Source: an uncultured Gelidibacter sp. (GTDB taxonomy: Bacteria > Bacteroidota > Bacteroidia > Flavobacteriales > Flavobacteriaceae). Taken from it: 64,000 bases of DNA. The position numbers and the translations under genes are program-made. The notes under the pieces were generated by a model. That model was not told the DNA's origin. It searched no databases and was given only the letters and a program-made list of their open reading frames with translations. The stretch lies in contig NZ_CANMTE010000005.1 in assembly GCF_947500795.1 (NCBI RefSeq), positions 1 through 64,000 on the forward strand, given 5' to 3'. Shown here in pieces: positions 43,870 to 54,871 of this stretch. Positions within the stretch are counted from its first letter, which is position 1; each line of letters starts with the position of its first letter.

Positions 43870-46188
43870 ATGAGCAAGCAGAGCAAACGTAGAGAGGCAT
43901 TAGTATATCACGCAAAACCAACACCTGGTAAAATTCAGGTTGTTCCTACAAAAAAATACGCAACACAACGCGATTTATCTTTGGCGTATTCGCCAGGGGT
44001 TGCAGAACCTTGTTTGGAGATAGCTAAAGATGTCAACAACGTTTATAAATATACAGCCAAGGGTAACTTGGTAGCCGTAATTTCTAATGGTACCGCTGTT
44101 TTAGGATTGGGAAATATTGGTCCTGAGGCTTCTAAACCTGTAATGGAAGGAAAAGGCTTACTTTTTAAGATATTTTCTGATATTGATGTGTTTGATATTG
44201 AGGTCAATACTGAAAATGTAGAAGAATTTATCCAAACGGTAAAAATGATTGCGCCAACTTTTGGAGGTATCAATTTAGAGGATATTAAAGCGCCAGAAGC
44301 TTTTGAAATAGAGCGTCGTTTAAAGGCAGAATTGGATATTCCTGTAATGCATGATGACCAACATGGCACCGCAATTATATCTGCGGCAGCGTTATTAAAC
44401 GCCTTAGAACTTGCAGATAAAAAGATTGAAGATGTTCAAATTGTCATCAGTGGTGCAGGTGCAGCGGCTATTTCATGTACCCGTTTATACCAAGCTTTTG
44501 GAGCAAAACGCGAAAATATTGTGATGACAGACAGTAAAGGTGTGATCAGACAAACCAGAACGGATCTCACTTCAGAAAAAGCAGAATTTGCAACCCATCG
44601 CGATATTGAAACATTAGAGGATGCAATGCATAACTCAGATGTTTTTATAGGACTGTCGACTTCAAACATTCTATCTCCAGAAATGTTATTGTCTATGGCT
44701 GACAACCCTATTGTCTTCGCTTTGGCCAATCCAGATCCTGAAATTGACTATGAATTAGCGATTGCAACACGTAAGGACGTTATTATGGCGACAGGCCGTT
44801 CTGACCATCCTAACCAAGTAAATAACGTACTCGGATTTCCATATATTTTTAGAGGCGCTCTTGATGTAAGGGCTACTAAAATCAATGAAGCTATGAAAAT
44901 GGCTGCGGTGACTGCACTTGCTAATTTGGCAAAACAAAATGTACCAGAGCAGGTTAACATCGCTTATGGAGAGACGCATTTAACCTTTGGAAGGGAGTAT
45001 ATTATACCAAAACCTTTCGACCCAAGATTAATTGCTGAAGTGCCACCAGCAGTTGCAAAAGCAGCTATGGAAAGTGGCGTTGCGAAAGAATATATTACTG
45101 ATTGGGATAAATACCGCGACAGTTTATTGGAGCGTTTGGGCTCTGATAATAAAATTGTACGCTTGTTGACCAACCGTGCAAAAATGAATCCGAAACGTGT
45201 GGTTTATGCCGAGGCTGATCATTTAGCAGTACTAAAAGCAGCACAAATAGCTTATGATGAGGGAATTGCTATTCCTATTTTACTTGGTAGAAAGGAAACC
45301 ATCTTAAGCTTAATGGCAGAAATTGAATTTGATGCCAATGTTGAAATCATCGACCCTAAAACGGATGATGAAGAAAAACGCCGCAATAGGTATGCGCAGG
45401 TGTATTGGTCACAACGTAAGCGTAAAGGCGCAACGCTTTATTCGGCACAAAAACTGATGAGGGAGCGCAATTATTTTGCGGCAATGATGGTTAATGAAGG
45501 TGATGCAGATGCATTGATTTCTGGATATTCACGTAGTTATCCATCGGTTGTAAAACCAATGTTAGAACTTATCGGAATGGCAAAAGGGGCTACTCGTGTT
45601 GCCACGACTAACCTTATGATGACGCAACGTGGACCAATGTTCTTGAGTGATACCTCAATCAATATTGATCCGCCAGCTGAAGACATGGCTAAAATTGCAC
45701 AAATGACCGCCAGAACGGTGAGAATGTTTGGCATGGAACCAGTTATGGCCATGATTTCCTTCTCAAACTTCGGGTCTTCTTCTAGTCCGAGAGCGACTAA
45801 AGTTAGAGATGCTGTTAAGATTTTACACGAAACAAATCCTGATTTGGTGGTAGATGGCGAATTGCAAACAGATTTCGCACTTAACCAAGACATGCTTCAA
45901 GAGCTGTTCCCATTTTCAAAATTGGCAGGAAGAAAAGTGAACACCCTAATTTTCCCAAGTTTGGATTCGGCAAACATCACCTACAAGCTTTTAAAGGAAT
46001 TGAACAAAGCAGAATCTATTGGGCCAATCATGATGGGCATGCGCAAACCGGTGCACATTCTTCAATTGGACGCTAGTGTGGATGAAATTGTAAACATGAC
46101 TGCAATTGCGGTTATTGATGCACAATATAAAGAACGAAAAGAGCAAGAAGCCAAAGCAGCTTTAGCGAAGGAATCAGCTTCGCAATGA
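43870..46188 (+). CDS. maeB: NADP-dependent malic enzyme with C-terminal phosphotransacetylase-like domain
   Basis: Oxidatively decarboxylates malate to pyruvate and supplies NADPH. The N-terminal half (~1-430) has RDLSLAYSPGVAEPC, NGTAVLGLGNIGPEASKPVM, MHDDQHGTAIISAAALLNAL and VISGAGAAAISCTRLY (nucleotide fold). The C-terminal half (~430-772) is the phosphate acetyltransferase-like domain (IVRLLTNRAKMNPKRVVYAE to DIVNMTAIAVIDAQY), which is regulatory rather than catalytic in this family. The 772-aa length matches the MaeB type. It heads a run with ruvA and sprA (41 and 6 bp gaps). Confidence 0.96.
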   Translation: MSKQSKRREALVYHAKPTPGKIQVVPTKKYATQRDLSLAYSPGVAEPCLEIAKDVNNVYKYTAKGNLVAVISNGTAVLGLGNIGPEASKPVMEGKGLLFKIFSDIDVFDIEVNTENVEEFIQTVKMIAPTFGGINLEDIKAPEAFEIERRLKAELDIPVMHDDQHGTAIISAAALLNALELADKKIEDVQIVISGAGAAAISCTRLYQAFGAKRENIVMTDSKGVIRQTRTDLTSEKAEFATHRDIETLEDAMHNSDVFIGLSTSNILSPEMLLSMADNPIVFALANPDPEIDYELAIATRKDVIMATGRSDHPNQVNNVLGFPYIFRGALDVRATKINEAMKMAAVTALANLAKQNVPEQVNIAYGETHLTFGREYIIPKPFDPRLIAEVPPAVAKAAMESGVAKEYITDWDKYRDSLLERLGSDNKIVRLLTNRAKMNPKRVVYAEADHLAVLKAAQIAYDEGIAIPILLGRKETILSLMAEIEFDANVEIIDPKTDDEEKRRNRYAQVYWSQRKRKGATLYSAQKLMRERNYFAAMMVNEGDADALISGYSRSYPSVVKPMLELIGMAKGATRVATTNLMMTQRGPMFLSDTSINIDPPAEDMAKIAQMTARTVRMFGMEPVMAMISFSNFGSSSSPRATKVRDAVKILHETNPDLVVDGELQTDFALNQDMLQELFPFSKLAGRKVNTLIFPSLDSANITYKLLKELNKAESIGPIMMGMRKPVHILQLDASVDEIVNMTAIAVIDAQYKERKEQEAKAALAKESASQ

Positions 46189-46229
46189 AAATAATTTTAT
46201 TACATTTGAGTTTAAACTAAAGCCATTTC

Positions 46230-46811
46230 ATGATTACACATATCCAAGGAAAACTTGTTGAAAAAAATCTAACTGATGTTGTAATTGATTGCAATGGTGT
46301 AGGCTACCATATCAATATTTCATTGCACACCTATTCTCAGATTCCTGATGCTGAGAATTTAAAGCTATATACGTATCTGCAAGTGAAGGAAGATTCCCAT
46401 ACATTGTATGGGTTTTCTTCCATTGCTGAGCGTGAAATTTTCAAGCTTTTAATCTCGGTTAGTGGTGTGGGTTCCAGTACTGCACGCACCATGTTATCGT
46501 CACTAACTCCAAAGCAGGTGCGGGAAGGAATTGCGCATGGCGATGTGGCACTGATTCAGTCTATTAAAGGCATTGGCGCTAAAACTGCTGCACGTGTTAT
46601 TTTAGATTTGAAGGATAAAGTGCTAAAAGTATATGACATCGATGAACTTTCTGTGGTTCAAAACAATACTCATAAAGATGAAGCGTTATCTGCATTAGAA
46701 GTTCTTGGATTTGCGCGAAAGCAAGCAGAACGAGTAGTCGATAAAATTGTTGCCAACCAACCAGATGCCAATGTAGAAGTGATTATAAAGGCGGCACTAA
46801 AAAATTTATAA
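46230..46811 (+). CDS. ruvA: Holliday junction DNA-binding protein RuvA
   Basis: Tetrameric junction-recognition partner of RuvB. The N-terminal OB domain has MITHIQGKLVEK and DCNGVGYHINIS, two helix-hairpin-helix motifs read LISVSGVGSSTARTMLSSL and IQSIKGIGAKTAARVILDLK, and a C-terminal RuvB-binding domain (EALSALEVLGFARKQAERVV) follows. 193 aa is normal. Confidence 0.97.
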   Translation: MITHIQGKLVEKNLTDVVIDCNGVGYHINISLHTYSQIPDAENLKLYTYLQVKEDSHTLYGFSSIAEREIFKLLISVSGVGSSTARTMLSSLTPKQVREGIAHGDVALIQSIKGIGAKTAARVILDLKDKVLKVYDIDELSVVQNNTHKDEALSALEVLGFARKQAERVVDKIVANQPDANVEVIIKAALKNL

Positions 46812-46817
46812 ACGATT

Positions 46818-49800
46818 TTGAGCACAACTAACCCAAGCTTATTACAGTTAAGAAAACGTTTATGGCTTATCGTCATAACCCTGTTTATAAGTCACCTTGG
46901 GTTTTCGCAAGAAACGCCGCCAACTCAAGATAGCACAAAAACCGGCTATGCGTTAGGCAGTATTAAAATGCCTAATCCGAACAGTATTGTTTCAAAATAT
47001 ACGTATGATCCTATTACAGATCGGTATATCTACACCCAATCTGTTGGACGTTTTAACATCAATTATCCGCTCATTTTAACGCCGACGGAATATCAAAAAT
47101 TGGTGCTTGAAGAAAATCTCAAAAATTATTACAAACAAAAGGTTGACGCTGCTGAAGGTCGAAAAGACGGTACTGATGCACAGCAAAAGAATCTACTCCC
47201 TGAGTTTTATGTCAATTCCGGATTTTTTGAAACCATTTTTGGAGGGAATACCATTGAGGTTGTTCCGCAAGGTTCGGTAGAAATGGATTTGGGAGTGCTG
47301 TTTACAAAACAGGATAATCCATCATTTTCACCACGTAACCGGAGCAATTTCACCTTCGATTTTGACCAACGTATCAGTTTGAGTTTGCTTGGTAAAGTTG
47401 GAACCCGACTCCAAGTCACCGCTAACTACGATACAGAATCGACCTTCGATTTTCAGAATTTAATCAAGTTGGAATACACCCCAACTGAAGATGATATTGT
47501 CAGAAAAATTGAGGTTGGTAACGTCAGCATGCCTTTAAATAGTTCGCTAATTACAGGAGCGCAGAGTTTATTTGGGGTGAAAACCGAATTGCAATTTGGG
47601 AAAACTCGTGTTACCGCGGTCTTCTCAGAGCAAAAATCGCAGTCGCGCTCTGTTGTCGCACAAGGCGGTGGCACCTTAGAAGAGTTTTCTTTCTATGCCC
47701 GCGATTATGATGAAAACCGACATTTTTTCCTCGCACAATATTTTAGGGATCGTTATGATGTTGCCCTACAACGTTACCCACATATCAACAGTAATGTTCA
47801 AATTACACGTATAGAAGTTTGGGTTACCAATAGGAGTAATCAAACGGATAATGTGCGTAATGTGGCCGCATTTCAAGATCTTGGGGAATCACAACGAGTA
47901 GGTTCTAATGTTAATATATTACAACCAGGTCCACTTCCTGATAATAAAAACAACGGCTTTGATCCTACGAATATTGGTGGTCCAGGTTCCAATTTAAACA
48001 GTGCGGTTAGAGACATTACAAGGGTACAACAAGGTATCAATATCCCGGCCAATGAAGGTTTCGATTTTGGTAAATTGGAAAATGCTAAAAAATTGATTGA
48101 AGGTTATGACTATACCCTTCAAACGCAATTGGGATATATTTCCTTAAATCAACGTTTGCTTAATGATGAAGTGTTGGCAGTAGCTTTCCAATATACGGTG
48201 GGGAATAAAGTTTATCAAGTGGGTGAATTTGCGAACGATGGGGTGGAAGCTACAGGTTCTTCTACAGATCCATCAACCGGAAATACGGTCATCAACAATA
48301 ATAACTTGATCTTAAAAATGCTGAAAAGTGCGATCACGAATGTGAATCAGCCTATTTGGGATTTGATGATGAAAAATATCTATGATTCTGGTGCTTATCA
48401 ATTAAGTCAGGAAGATTTTAAATTGAATATTTTCTATACGGAATCATCACCAGTGAACTACATAAAACCGGTAGCTGGAACAACATTCCCGCTTTATGAC
48501 AATAACACTCCAGACCCCACGGATGATACACAGATTACCGAAACACCATTAATCCGACTTTTCCATTTGGACCGGTTGAACTTTAATAATGATCCTCAAC
48601 AAAACGGGGATGGGTTTTTCGATTTCGTTCCCGGTGTTACAGTCCTGACCCAAAATGGCAAGATTATTTTCACAAAAGTAGAACCTTTCGGAAAATATCT
48701 CTTTGATGTTTTAGCCGATCCAGCTTATCCTTCAGATTATAATGATGCCACCTATGCCAACCCGAATCAAGAAAAGTATGTGTATGATTTGCTGTATAAA
48801 GGCACAAAAACGGCAGCTTTAGAGGAAGCAGATAAGAATAAGTTCCAGTTAAAAGGGCGTTACAAATCTTCAGGGAGCGATGGTATTGCCATTGGCGCTT
48901 TCAACGTTCCAAGAGGTTCTGTAAAAGTAACTGCAGGTGGTCGTGTGTTGGTTGAAGGCGTTGACTATACTGTAAATTATCAGTTAGGGCGTGTTGAAAT
49001 TTTAGATCAAGCCTTAAAAGCTTCAAATACGCCGATTAATGTATCCGTAGAAAATAACGCAGTTTTCGGTCAACAGACCAAACGCTTTGCCGGAGTAAAT
49101 GTGGAGCATCAGTTCAATGAGAATTTTGTATTGGGCGCAACATTCTTAAATCTGAGCGAACGGCCAATCACCCAAAAAGCAAATTACAATACAGAGTCCA
49201 TCAACAATACAATTTTCGGACTTAATGGTAATTATTCTACTGAAGTGCCTTTCCTAACCCGTTTGGCCAATAAATTGCCAAATATAGATACTGATGTACC
49301 ATCCAATCTTTCGGTAAGAGGGGAGTTTGCATACCTGCTTCCTGGTGCACCAAAAGGTACCAATTTTCAAGGGGAAGCTACAGCTTATGTTGATAATTTT
49401 GAAGGTTCACAGGGTAGTATCGATTTGCTTTCGCCTCAAGCTTGGTTTTTGTCAAGCCGTCCTAAAAATTTAGGCATCGCTCCAAATGAGGATGAAAATG
49501 GCATTCAAAACGGATTTAATAGAGCATTACTGAACTGGTACACGGTAGATCCTATTTTTTACAGTCCTCAAAGGCCAAGTGGAATTACTGATCAAGATGT
49601 TTCCAATCTCTACACGAGACGTGTGTATATAGATGAGATTTTCCCTGAGAGAGATTTGGTGCAGGGGCAAAGTACCGTCATTCCAACATTAGACTTGGCA
49701 TTTTATCCTACTGAAAGAGGACCTTACAATTTCCAAACTCAAAACATTAATTTTCCTAATACATTAACATCGCCACAAGATAGCTGGGCGGGTATCACGC

Positions 49801-52800
49801 GTCAAATTACAAGTACAGATTTTGAACAGGCGAATGTGGAATATATCGAATTTTGGGTACAGGATCCATTCTTGGATAATCCATCCAACCCAGGAGGGAA
49901 ATTGCTTTTAAATCTTGGAAATATTTCTGAAGATATCATTAAGGATGGTAAAAAGCAATATGAAAATGGACTTCCAGACAATGGTGATATCAGCGGATTA
50001 AACACTACCGAATTTGGAACTGTTGTGCCGCGTAATCAATCCTTGATTTATGCGTTTTCCAGTTTAGGCGCAGAACGTACAAACCAAGATGTGGGTTATG
50101 ATGGGTATAATGACGATCAGGAGATTTTGGAGTTTGGCTCACAATTTGGCCCAGACCCATCAAATGATAACTATAAATACTTCCTTCAAGCGGAAGGAAA
50201 TATTTTCGATCGTTATAAACAATACAACGGTACCGAGGGGAACTCGCCAGATATTTTCTCTGACACCAACCGTGGTTCTACTACGCAACCGGATGTTGAG
50301 GACATCAACAGAGATAACACAATGAATACCATTGATAGTTATTATGAGTATGAAGTTGATATTTCGCGTGCTAGTTTGGACAACCCGAACAACACGTTAA
50401 TTAATGACGTTAAAACGAGAAACATCACCTTGCCTAATGGCGACAATAGAGATGTCAGATGGTACCAATTCCGTATTCCAATTGATAAATCTACAAGAGC
50501 TATCGGTGGTATTACGGATATCAGATCTGTACGTTTTGCAAGAATGTATCTTAAAGGCTTTACGCAACCTACCGTTATGCGTTTTGCATCGTTAGACTTG
50601 GTAAGAAGTGATTGGAGACGCTACACTTTAGACTTGGATAGTGATCCTGCAAATAATAGTTCAGATGCTTCCTTTAATGTGGGTGTGATTGGTCTGCAAG
50701 AAAACGAAGGAAATTATGTATTGCCTCCAGGAGTAGAATTGGAGCAGCTGAACAACAATAACAATATTATCAGACAAAACGAACAATCCTTAGTAGTTGA
50801 GGTATGCGAACTGGAAGCTGGAGATTCTCGTGGGGTTTATAAAAATATTAGCATTGACATGCGTCAGTACAAAAAACTTAAAATGTTTATGCATGCCGAA
50901 GCACAGGAAGGCCGTACGTTGAATCCTGGTGAAATGGTCGGTTTTATCAGAATGGGGAATGATTTCACCCAAAATTTCTATGAAATTCAAGTGCCTTTAA
51001 ACGTCGTTTCAGGTGCGGGAAGAGATCAGGTTTGGCCTTCGGAAAACGAAATTGACATCTCGTTGGACATCCTACAACAAATTAAATCGATAGGAATAAG
51101 TGAAGGCTCCTTGTCTAATCAGAATCCTACCGTTTATAATGTTACATCTTCGGGACCTGAAGTGGTTTCTGGAAGTGATCCTTTTGAGGTGGGCGAAACC
51201 CGCGTTGCCATAAAAGGAAATCCTAATTTTGGTGATGTCAGAGTGCTGATGGTTGGTGTTAAAAATAATACTACCGCAACCAATGTATGTGGAGAGGTTT
51301 GGTTTAATGAATTGCGACTTTCTGATTTGGATAATGAAGGCGGTTGGGCTGCTGTGTTGAGCATGGATTCCAATATTGCCGATTTCGCAAGCATTAGTGC
51401 AACCGGAAGACAGAGCACCGTTGGTTTTGGCGGCATTGAGCAACGTCCTAATGAGCGTAGCCGTGAAGATGTTAAGCAGTATGATGTGGTTACCAATGTT
51501 AATCTTGGGCAGTTGTTACCTAAAAAATGGGGCATTCAAGTGCCATTTAATTATGCGCAAAGTGAAGAAACGATCACGCCAAAGTATGATCAGTTCTATA
51601 ATGATTTAACGTTAGATTCAAGACTTAGCGCAGCAAAGTCATCGGAAGAAGAGGATGCTATCTTGGCGCAGTCTGAAGATTATACCAAGCGTAGAAGCAT
51701 CAATTTTATCGGGGTTAGAAAACAACGTACAGGAGATGAAAAACCACGGTTTTATGATGTGGAGAATCTGACATTTAACTATTCCTATAATAAGGTAGAA
51801 CATCGCGACTTCGAAATCGAGAATGCCTTAGACCAGAATTTACGAACAGGTGTAAATTATGCGCATTCTTTTGAATCGATCACCTTTGAGCCTTTCGCCA
51901 AAAATGATTCTATTTTCAAAGGGAAATATGCTAAGATTCTAAAGGATTTCAATCTTAATTTATTGCCGAACAGTTTTACAATTAACACCGATGTTTTACG
52001 TCAGTTCAACAAGCAGAAATTTAGAGAGGTTGAATTAGCAGGAAATAATATTGGCTTGGAAGAATTATTCCGAAGAAATTACAGATTCGACTTTCAATAT
52101 GCCATCAATTACAAACTGTCGAAATCGTTGAACTTGAATTTTTCTGCCAACAACACAAACATCGTCAGAAATTATTTTATTGATGATGTGATCAATGGCC
52201 GACAAGATCCTACATTAGATGTGTGGGATGGTTTTTTCGATTTCGGAGATCCAAACATTCAGAATCAGCAGTTACAACTCAATTATGAAATTCCACTTTA
52301 TAAGATTCCTACGTTTAGCTTCTTAAAAGCTACCTATTCTTATACTGGCGATTTCCAATGGCAAAAAGGTTCGGACATATACACTAATTTACCTTTCGAA
52401 GATGAATCCACAGGAGTCATCCAGAATTACAACTTAGGAAATTCAATCCAAAACGCCAATACACATAATATCAATTCCACATTAAACATGGAAACCCTAT
52501 ATAAATATGTAGGACTCGTGAGAAAAGTGGATAAGAATAAGGCATTACAAAGACGAACGCCTCCTCCAGGTGGTATAGAGAGAAAAACACCAGCCAACGG
52601 AAATCAGAATCCTGACCAAGAAAAGGCTGATTCCAACGTAGGTGCAAAGGCATTCAATACTTTTGTGGACATTGTGACCATGGTGAAACGTTTGCAAATT
52701 AACTACAGTGAAAATAATGGGTCGTTTTTGCCTGGATATTTAAGAACTCCAGGTTTTATTGGAACTATGAAACCTACGCTCGGGTATACTTTTGGTAGCC

Positions 52801-54014
52801 AAAATGATATTAGAGATTTGGTAGCGAGAAATGGTTGGTTGACCGTTTACCCTGATTTTAATCAGCAATATTCAGAAGTTACCAATCGCATATTAGATGT
52901 TTCTGCCAATCTTGAAGTGATTAAAGATTTGAAGATTGATTTGATTGGTACCAGAATGTATTCTGAAAATACAAGTGAAAACTTTAATGCCATCGATCTT
53001 GATAATGATGGGTTGAGTGATACGTACAACACGCTCATCACAAATTCCTTTGGTAATTTTAACATCTCAACATCGCTCATAAAAACGGCATTCAGCCCAA
53101 GTGATGAAAAACAATCCGCGGCGTTTGATGATTTTAGAGCCAATAGATTGGTAGTTGCAAGACGTTTGGCGCAGGATTTCTATGGTAATTCATCCTATCC
53201 TACAGACGCTGATGGGTATCCAGTTGGTTTTGGAAAAAATAATCAAGCGGTCTTATTGCCGGCATTCTTATCGGCTTATCAAGGAACAAATCCTGATAAT
53301 GTAAAACTAAGTGCGTTCAGAGATATTCCAATTCCTAATTGGACCATGAAGTATACAGGATTGATGCGCTTAAAATGGTTTAAGGACAAATTCAAACGTT
53401 TTTCAGTCTCTCATGGCTACCGTTCTGGATATACCATCAATCAATTCCGTACCAATCTCGATTACGATCAAGAGCATCCGCAAGTGCTCGATCAAGGTGG
53501 GAATTTCAAAAACAGAACCTTATTCAGTAATATCAACTTGGAAGAACAGTTTAGTCCGTTAGTGAAATTGGATTTTGAAATGAAGAATTCTGTTAAGATA
53601 TTAGCTGAGGTTAAAAAAGATAGAATCCTTTCCTTAAGTTTTGATAACAATCTACTGACTGAAATTAAAGGGAATGAATATACTTTAGGGTTAGGCTACC
53701 GAATTAAAGATGTAAGAATTCGATCAAAAATGGCCGGACCAACGGAAATTATTAAAGCTGATCTGAACATGAAGGCGGACATTTCCTTACGTGATAATAA
53801 GACCATTATTAGGTATTTGGATCTGGAAGACAACCAAGTAACATCTGGTCAGACCATTTGGGGAGTTAAGTATTCTGCGGATTATGCCTTCAGTAAAAAC
53901 TTAACAGGTATTTTCTATTTTGATTATACATTTTCTGAATATGCCATCTCTACAGCATTCCCTCAAACTACAATAAGATCAGGGATAACCTTGCGATATA
54001 ATTTCGGCAATTAA
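46818..54014 (+). CDS. sprA: type IX secretion system outer-membrane translocon SprA
   Basis: Forms the giant beta-barrel through which type IX cargo, including gliding adhesins, crosses the outer membrane. 2398 aa. The start is TTG 46818, because there is no in-frame ATG before the signal peptide (LWLIVITLFISHLGFS, then QE). The motif GSIKMPNPNSIVSKYTYDP early in the mature protein and NFTFDFDQRISLSLLGKVG, TRLQVTANYDTE are SprA signatures. Long alternating barrel segments and the closing GITLRYNFGN follow. A Pro/Lys/Asn-rich loop near residue ~1910 (RTPPPGGIERKTPANGN) is notable. It starts 6 bp after ruvA, in the conserved Flavobacteriaceae order maeB-ruvA-sprA-gcvH. Confidence 0.97.
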   Translation: MSTTNPSLLQLRKRLWLIVITLFISHLGFSQETPPTQDSTKTGYALGSIKMPNPNSIVSKYTYDPITDRYIYTQSVGRFNINYPLILTPTEYQKLVLEENLKNYYKQKVDAAEGRKDGTDAQQKNLLPEFYVNSGFFETIFGGNTIEVVPQGSVEMDLGVLFTKQDNPSFSPRNRSNFTFDFDQRISLSLLGKVGTRLQVTANYDTESTFDFQNLIKLEYTPTEDDIVRKIEVGNVSMPLNSSLITGAQSLFGVKTELQFGKTRVTAVFSEQKSQSRSVVAQGGGTLEEFSFYARDYDENRHFFLAQYFRDRYDVALQRYPHINSNVQITRIEVWVTNRSNQTDNVRNVAAFQDLGESQRVGSNVNILQPGPLPDNKNNGFDPTNIGGPGSNLNSAVRDITRVQQGINIPANEGFDFGKLENAKKLIEGYDYTLQTQLGYISLNQRLLNDEVLAVAFQYTVGNKVYQVGEFANDGVEATGSSTDPSTGNTVINNNNLILKMLKSAITNVNQPIWDLMMKNIYDSGAYQLSQEDFKLNIFYTESSPVNYIKPVAGTTFPLYDNNTPDPTDDTQITETPLIRLFHLDRLNFNNDPQQNGDGFFDFVPGVTVLTQNGKIIFTKVEPFGKYLFDVLADPAYPSDYNDATYANPNQEKYVYDLLYKGTKTAALEEADKNKFQLKGRYKSSGSDGIAIGAFNVPRGSVKVTAGGRVLVEGVDYTVNYQLGRVEILDQALKASNTPINVSVENNAVFGQQTKRFAGVNVEHQFNENFVLGATFLNLSERPITQKANYNTESINNTIFGLNGNYSTEVPFLTRLANKLPNIDTDVPSNLSVRGEFAYLLPGAPKGTNFQGEATAYVDNFEGSQGSIDLLSPQAWFLSSRPKNLGIAPNEDENGIQNGFNRALLNWYTVDPIFYSPQRPSGITDQDVSNLYTRRVYIDEIFPERDLVQGQSTVIPTLDLAFYPTERGPYNFQTQNINFPNTLTSPQDSWAGITRQITSTDFEQANVEYIEFWVQDPFLDNPSNPGGKLLLNLGNISEDIIKDGKKQYENGLPDNGDISGLNTTEFGTVVPRNQSLIYAFSSLGAERTNQDVGYDGYNDDQEILEFGSQFGPDPSNDNYKYFLQAEGNIFDRYKQYNGTEGNSPDIFSDTNRGSTTQPDVEDINRDNTMNTIDSYYEYEVDISRASLDNPNNTLINDVKTRNITLPNGDNRDVRWYQFRIPIDKSTRAIGGITDIRSVRFARMYLKGFTQPTVMRFASLDLVRSDWRRYTLDLDSDPANNSSDASFNVGVIGLQENEGNYVLPPGVELEQLNNNNNIIRQNEQSLVVEVCELEAGDSRGVYKNISIDMRQYKKLKMFMHAEAQEGRTLNPGEMVGFIRMGNDFTQNFYEIQVPLNVVSGAGRDQVWPSENEIDISLDILQQIKSIGISEGSLSNQNPTVYNVTSSGPEVVSGSDPFEVGETRVAIKGNPNFGDVRVLMVGVKNNTTATNVCGEVWFNELRLSDLDNEGGWAAVLSMDSNIADFASISATGRQSTVGFGGIEQRPNERSREDVKQYDVVTNVNLGQLLPKKWGIQVPFNYAQSEETITPKYDQFYNDLTLDSRLSAAKSSEEEDAILAQSEDYTKRRSINFIGVRKQRTGDEKPRFYDVENLTFNYSYNKVEHRDFEIENALDQNLRTGVNYAHSFESITFEPFAKNDSIFKGKYAKILKDFNLNLLPNSFTINTDVLRQFNKQKFREVELAGNNIGLEELFRRNYRFDFQYAINYKLSKSLNLNFSANNTNIVRNYFIDDVINGRQDPTLDVWDGFFDFGDPNIQNQQLQLNYEIPLYKIPTFSFLKATYSYTGDFQWQKGSDIYTNLPFEDESTGVIQNYNLGNSIQNANTHNINSTLNMETLYKYVGLVRKVDKNKALQRRTPPPGGIERKTPANGNQNPDQEKADSNVGAKAFNTFVDIVTMVKRLQINYSENNGSFLPGYLRTPGFIGTMKPTLGYTFGSQNDIRDLVARNGWLTVYPDFNQQYSEVTNRILDVSANLEVIKDLKIDLIGTRMYSENTSENFNAIDLDNDGLSDTYNTLITNSFGNFNISTSLIKTAFSPSDEKQSAAFDDFRANRLVVARRLAQDFYGNSSYPTDADGYPVGFGKNNQAVLLPAFLSAYQGTNPDNVKLSAFRDIPIPNWTMKYTGLMRLKWFKDKFKRFSVSHGYRSGYTINQFRTNLDYDQEHPQVLDQGGNFKNRTLFSNINLEEQFSPLVKLDFEMKNSVKILAEVKKDRILSLSFDNNLLTEIKGNEYTLGLGYRIKDVRIRSKMAGPTEIIKADLNMKADISLRDNKTIIRYLDLEDNQVTSGQTIWGVKYSADYAFSKNLTGIFYFDYTFSEYAISTAFPQTTIRSGITLRYNFGN

Positions 54015-54039
54015 TTTTGATTTAAGGATTTTAAAAAAG

Positions 54040-54047
54040 TACATTTG
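54040..54047 (+). promoter_or_regulatory. -7 promoter element of gcvH
   Basis: TACATTTG matches TAnnTTTG, 24 bp before the ATG, giving gcvH transcription separate from sprA. Confidence 0.6.
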
Positions 54048-54071
54048 CTTTACTATTAAATTTATTACATA

Positions 54072-54452
54072 ATGAATATACCAGCAGAATTAAAGTATAC
54101 CAAAGACCATGAATGGATCAGTATTGATGGTGATGTTGCAACTGTAGGAATTACAGATTTCGCACAAGGAGAATTAGGAGACATTGTTTATGTTGAGGTT
54201 GAAACTGTAGACGAAACTTTAGAAATCGAGGAGATTTTTGGAACAGTTGAAGCTGTAAAAACAGTTTCTGATTTGTTCTTGCCTCTTTCTGGAGAGATTA
54301 TTGAATTCAATTCAGCATTGGAAGATGAGCCAGAAAAAGTGAATTCTGACCCTTACGGTGAAGGTTGGATGATCAAAATGAAAATTTCTGACGCTTCACA
54401 AATTGACGGATTGCTTACTGCTGATGCCTACAAAGAATTAATAGGTGCATAA
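54072..54452 (+). CDS. gcvH: glycine cleavage system H protein
   Basis: Lipoyl carrier that shuttles the aminomethyl intermediate between the P, T and L proteins. 126 aa, with [20 protein letters not shown] at the N-terminus and the lipoylated lysine at K63 in [28 protein letters not shown] is also diagnostic. GcvP and GcvT are not in the window. It overlaps the next gene by 8 bp. Confidence 0.97.
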   Translation: MNIPAELKYTKDHEWISIDGDVATVGITDFAQGELGDIVYVEVETVDETLEIEEIFGTVEAVKTVSDLFLPLSGEIIEFNSALEDEPEKVNSDPYGEGWMIKMKISDASQIDGLLTADAYKELIGA

Positions 54453-54807
54453 ACATGTAGCTTTGGCTTTGCTTGTAGCTTATGCCATTGTACTTTTGGT
54501 TTTAAGTTTAATCACGCTAGGAAGTATTGAGACACTTGGCTCATCAATTGATGATAAAATCCATCATTCTGGAGCTTATTTTGTGTTGACCTGGTTGATT
54601 TTTAACTATTTAAAGACGTTAAAAATAAAGAACGCATTAATAATTGCCTTGTTTGCTGCATCAACTTACGGGGTTTTAATGGAATTGTTTCAAGATTTTT
54701 TAACAGTTAATAGAACCTTTGATGTTTATGATATGATTGCCAATATCTTTGGTGCAATATTTGCGGTACTCTTTGTAGTCGTCTATAGAAAGTTAAAGAT
54801 AAAATAA
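54445..54807 (+). CDS. VanZ-like membrane protein
   Basis: 120 aa, four hydrophobic helices ([67 protein letters not shown]). [15 protein letters not shown] and [22 protein letters not shown] carry the conserved VanZ acidic and aromatic positions. It starts at GTG 54445 inside the end of gcvH (8-bp overlap), so translation is probably coupled. Role unknown; VanZ proteins are linked to envelope stress or glycopeptide tolerance only in some hosts. Confidence 0.85.
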   Translation: MHKHVALALLVAYAIVLLVLSLITLGSIETLGSSIDDKIHHSGAYFVLTWLIFNYLKTLKIKNALIIALFAASTYGVLMELFQDFLTVNRTFDVYDMIANIFGAIFAVLFVVVYRKLKIK

Positions 54808-54871
54808 ATTAATCCCTTGCTTATTTAACAAATTATTGGTTATTTTAGCATTCCTAAAACACTCTAAGCAC

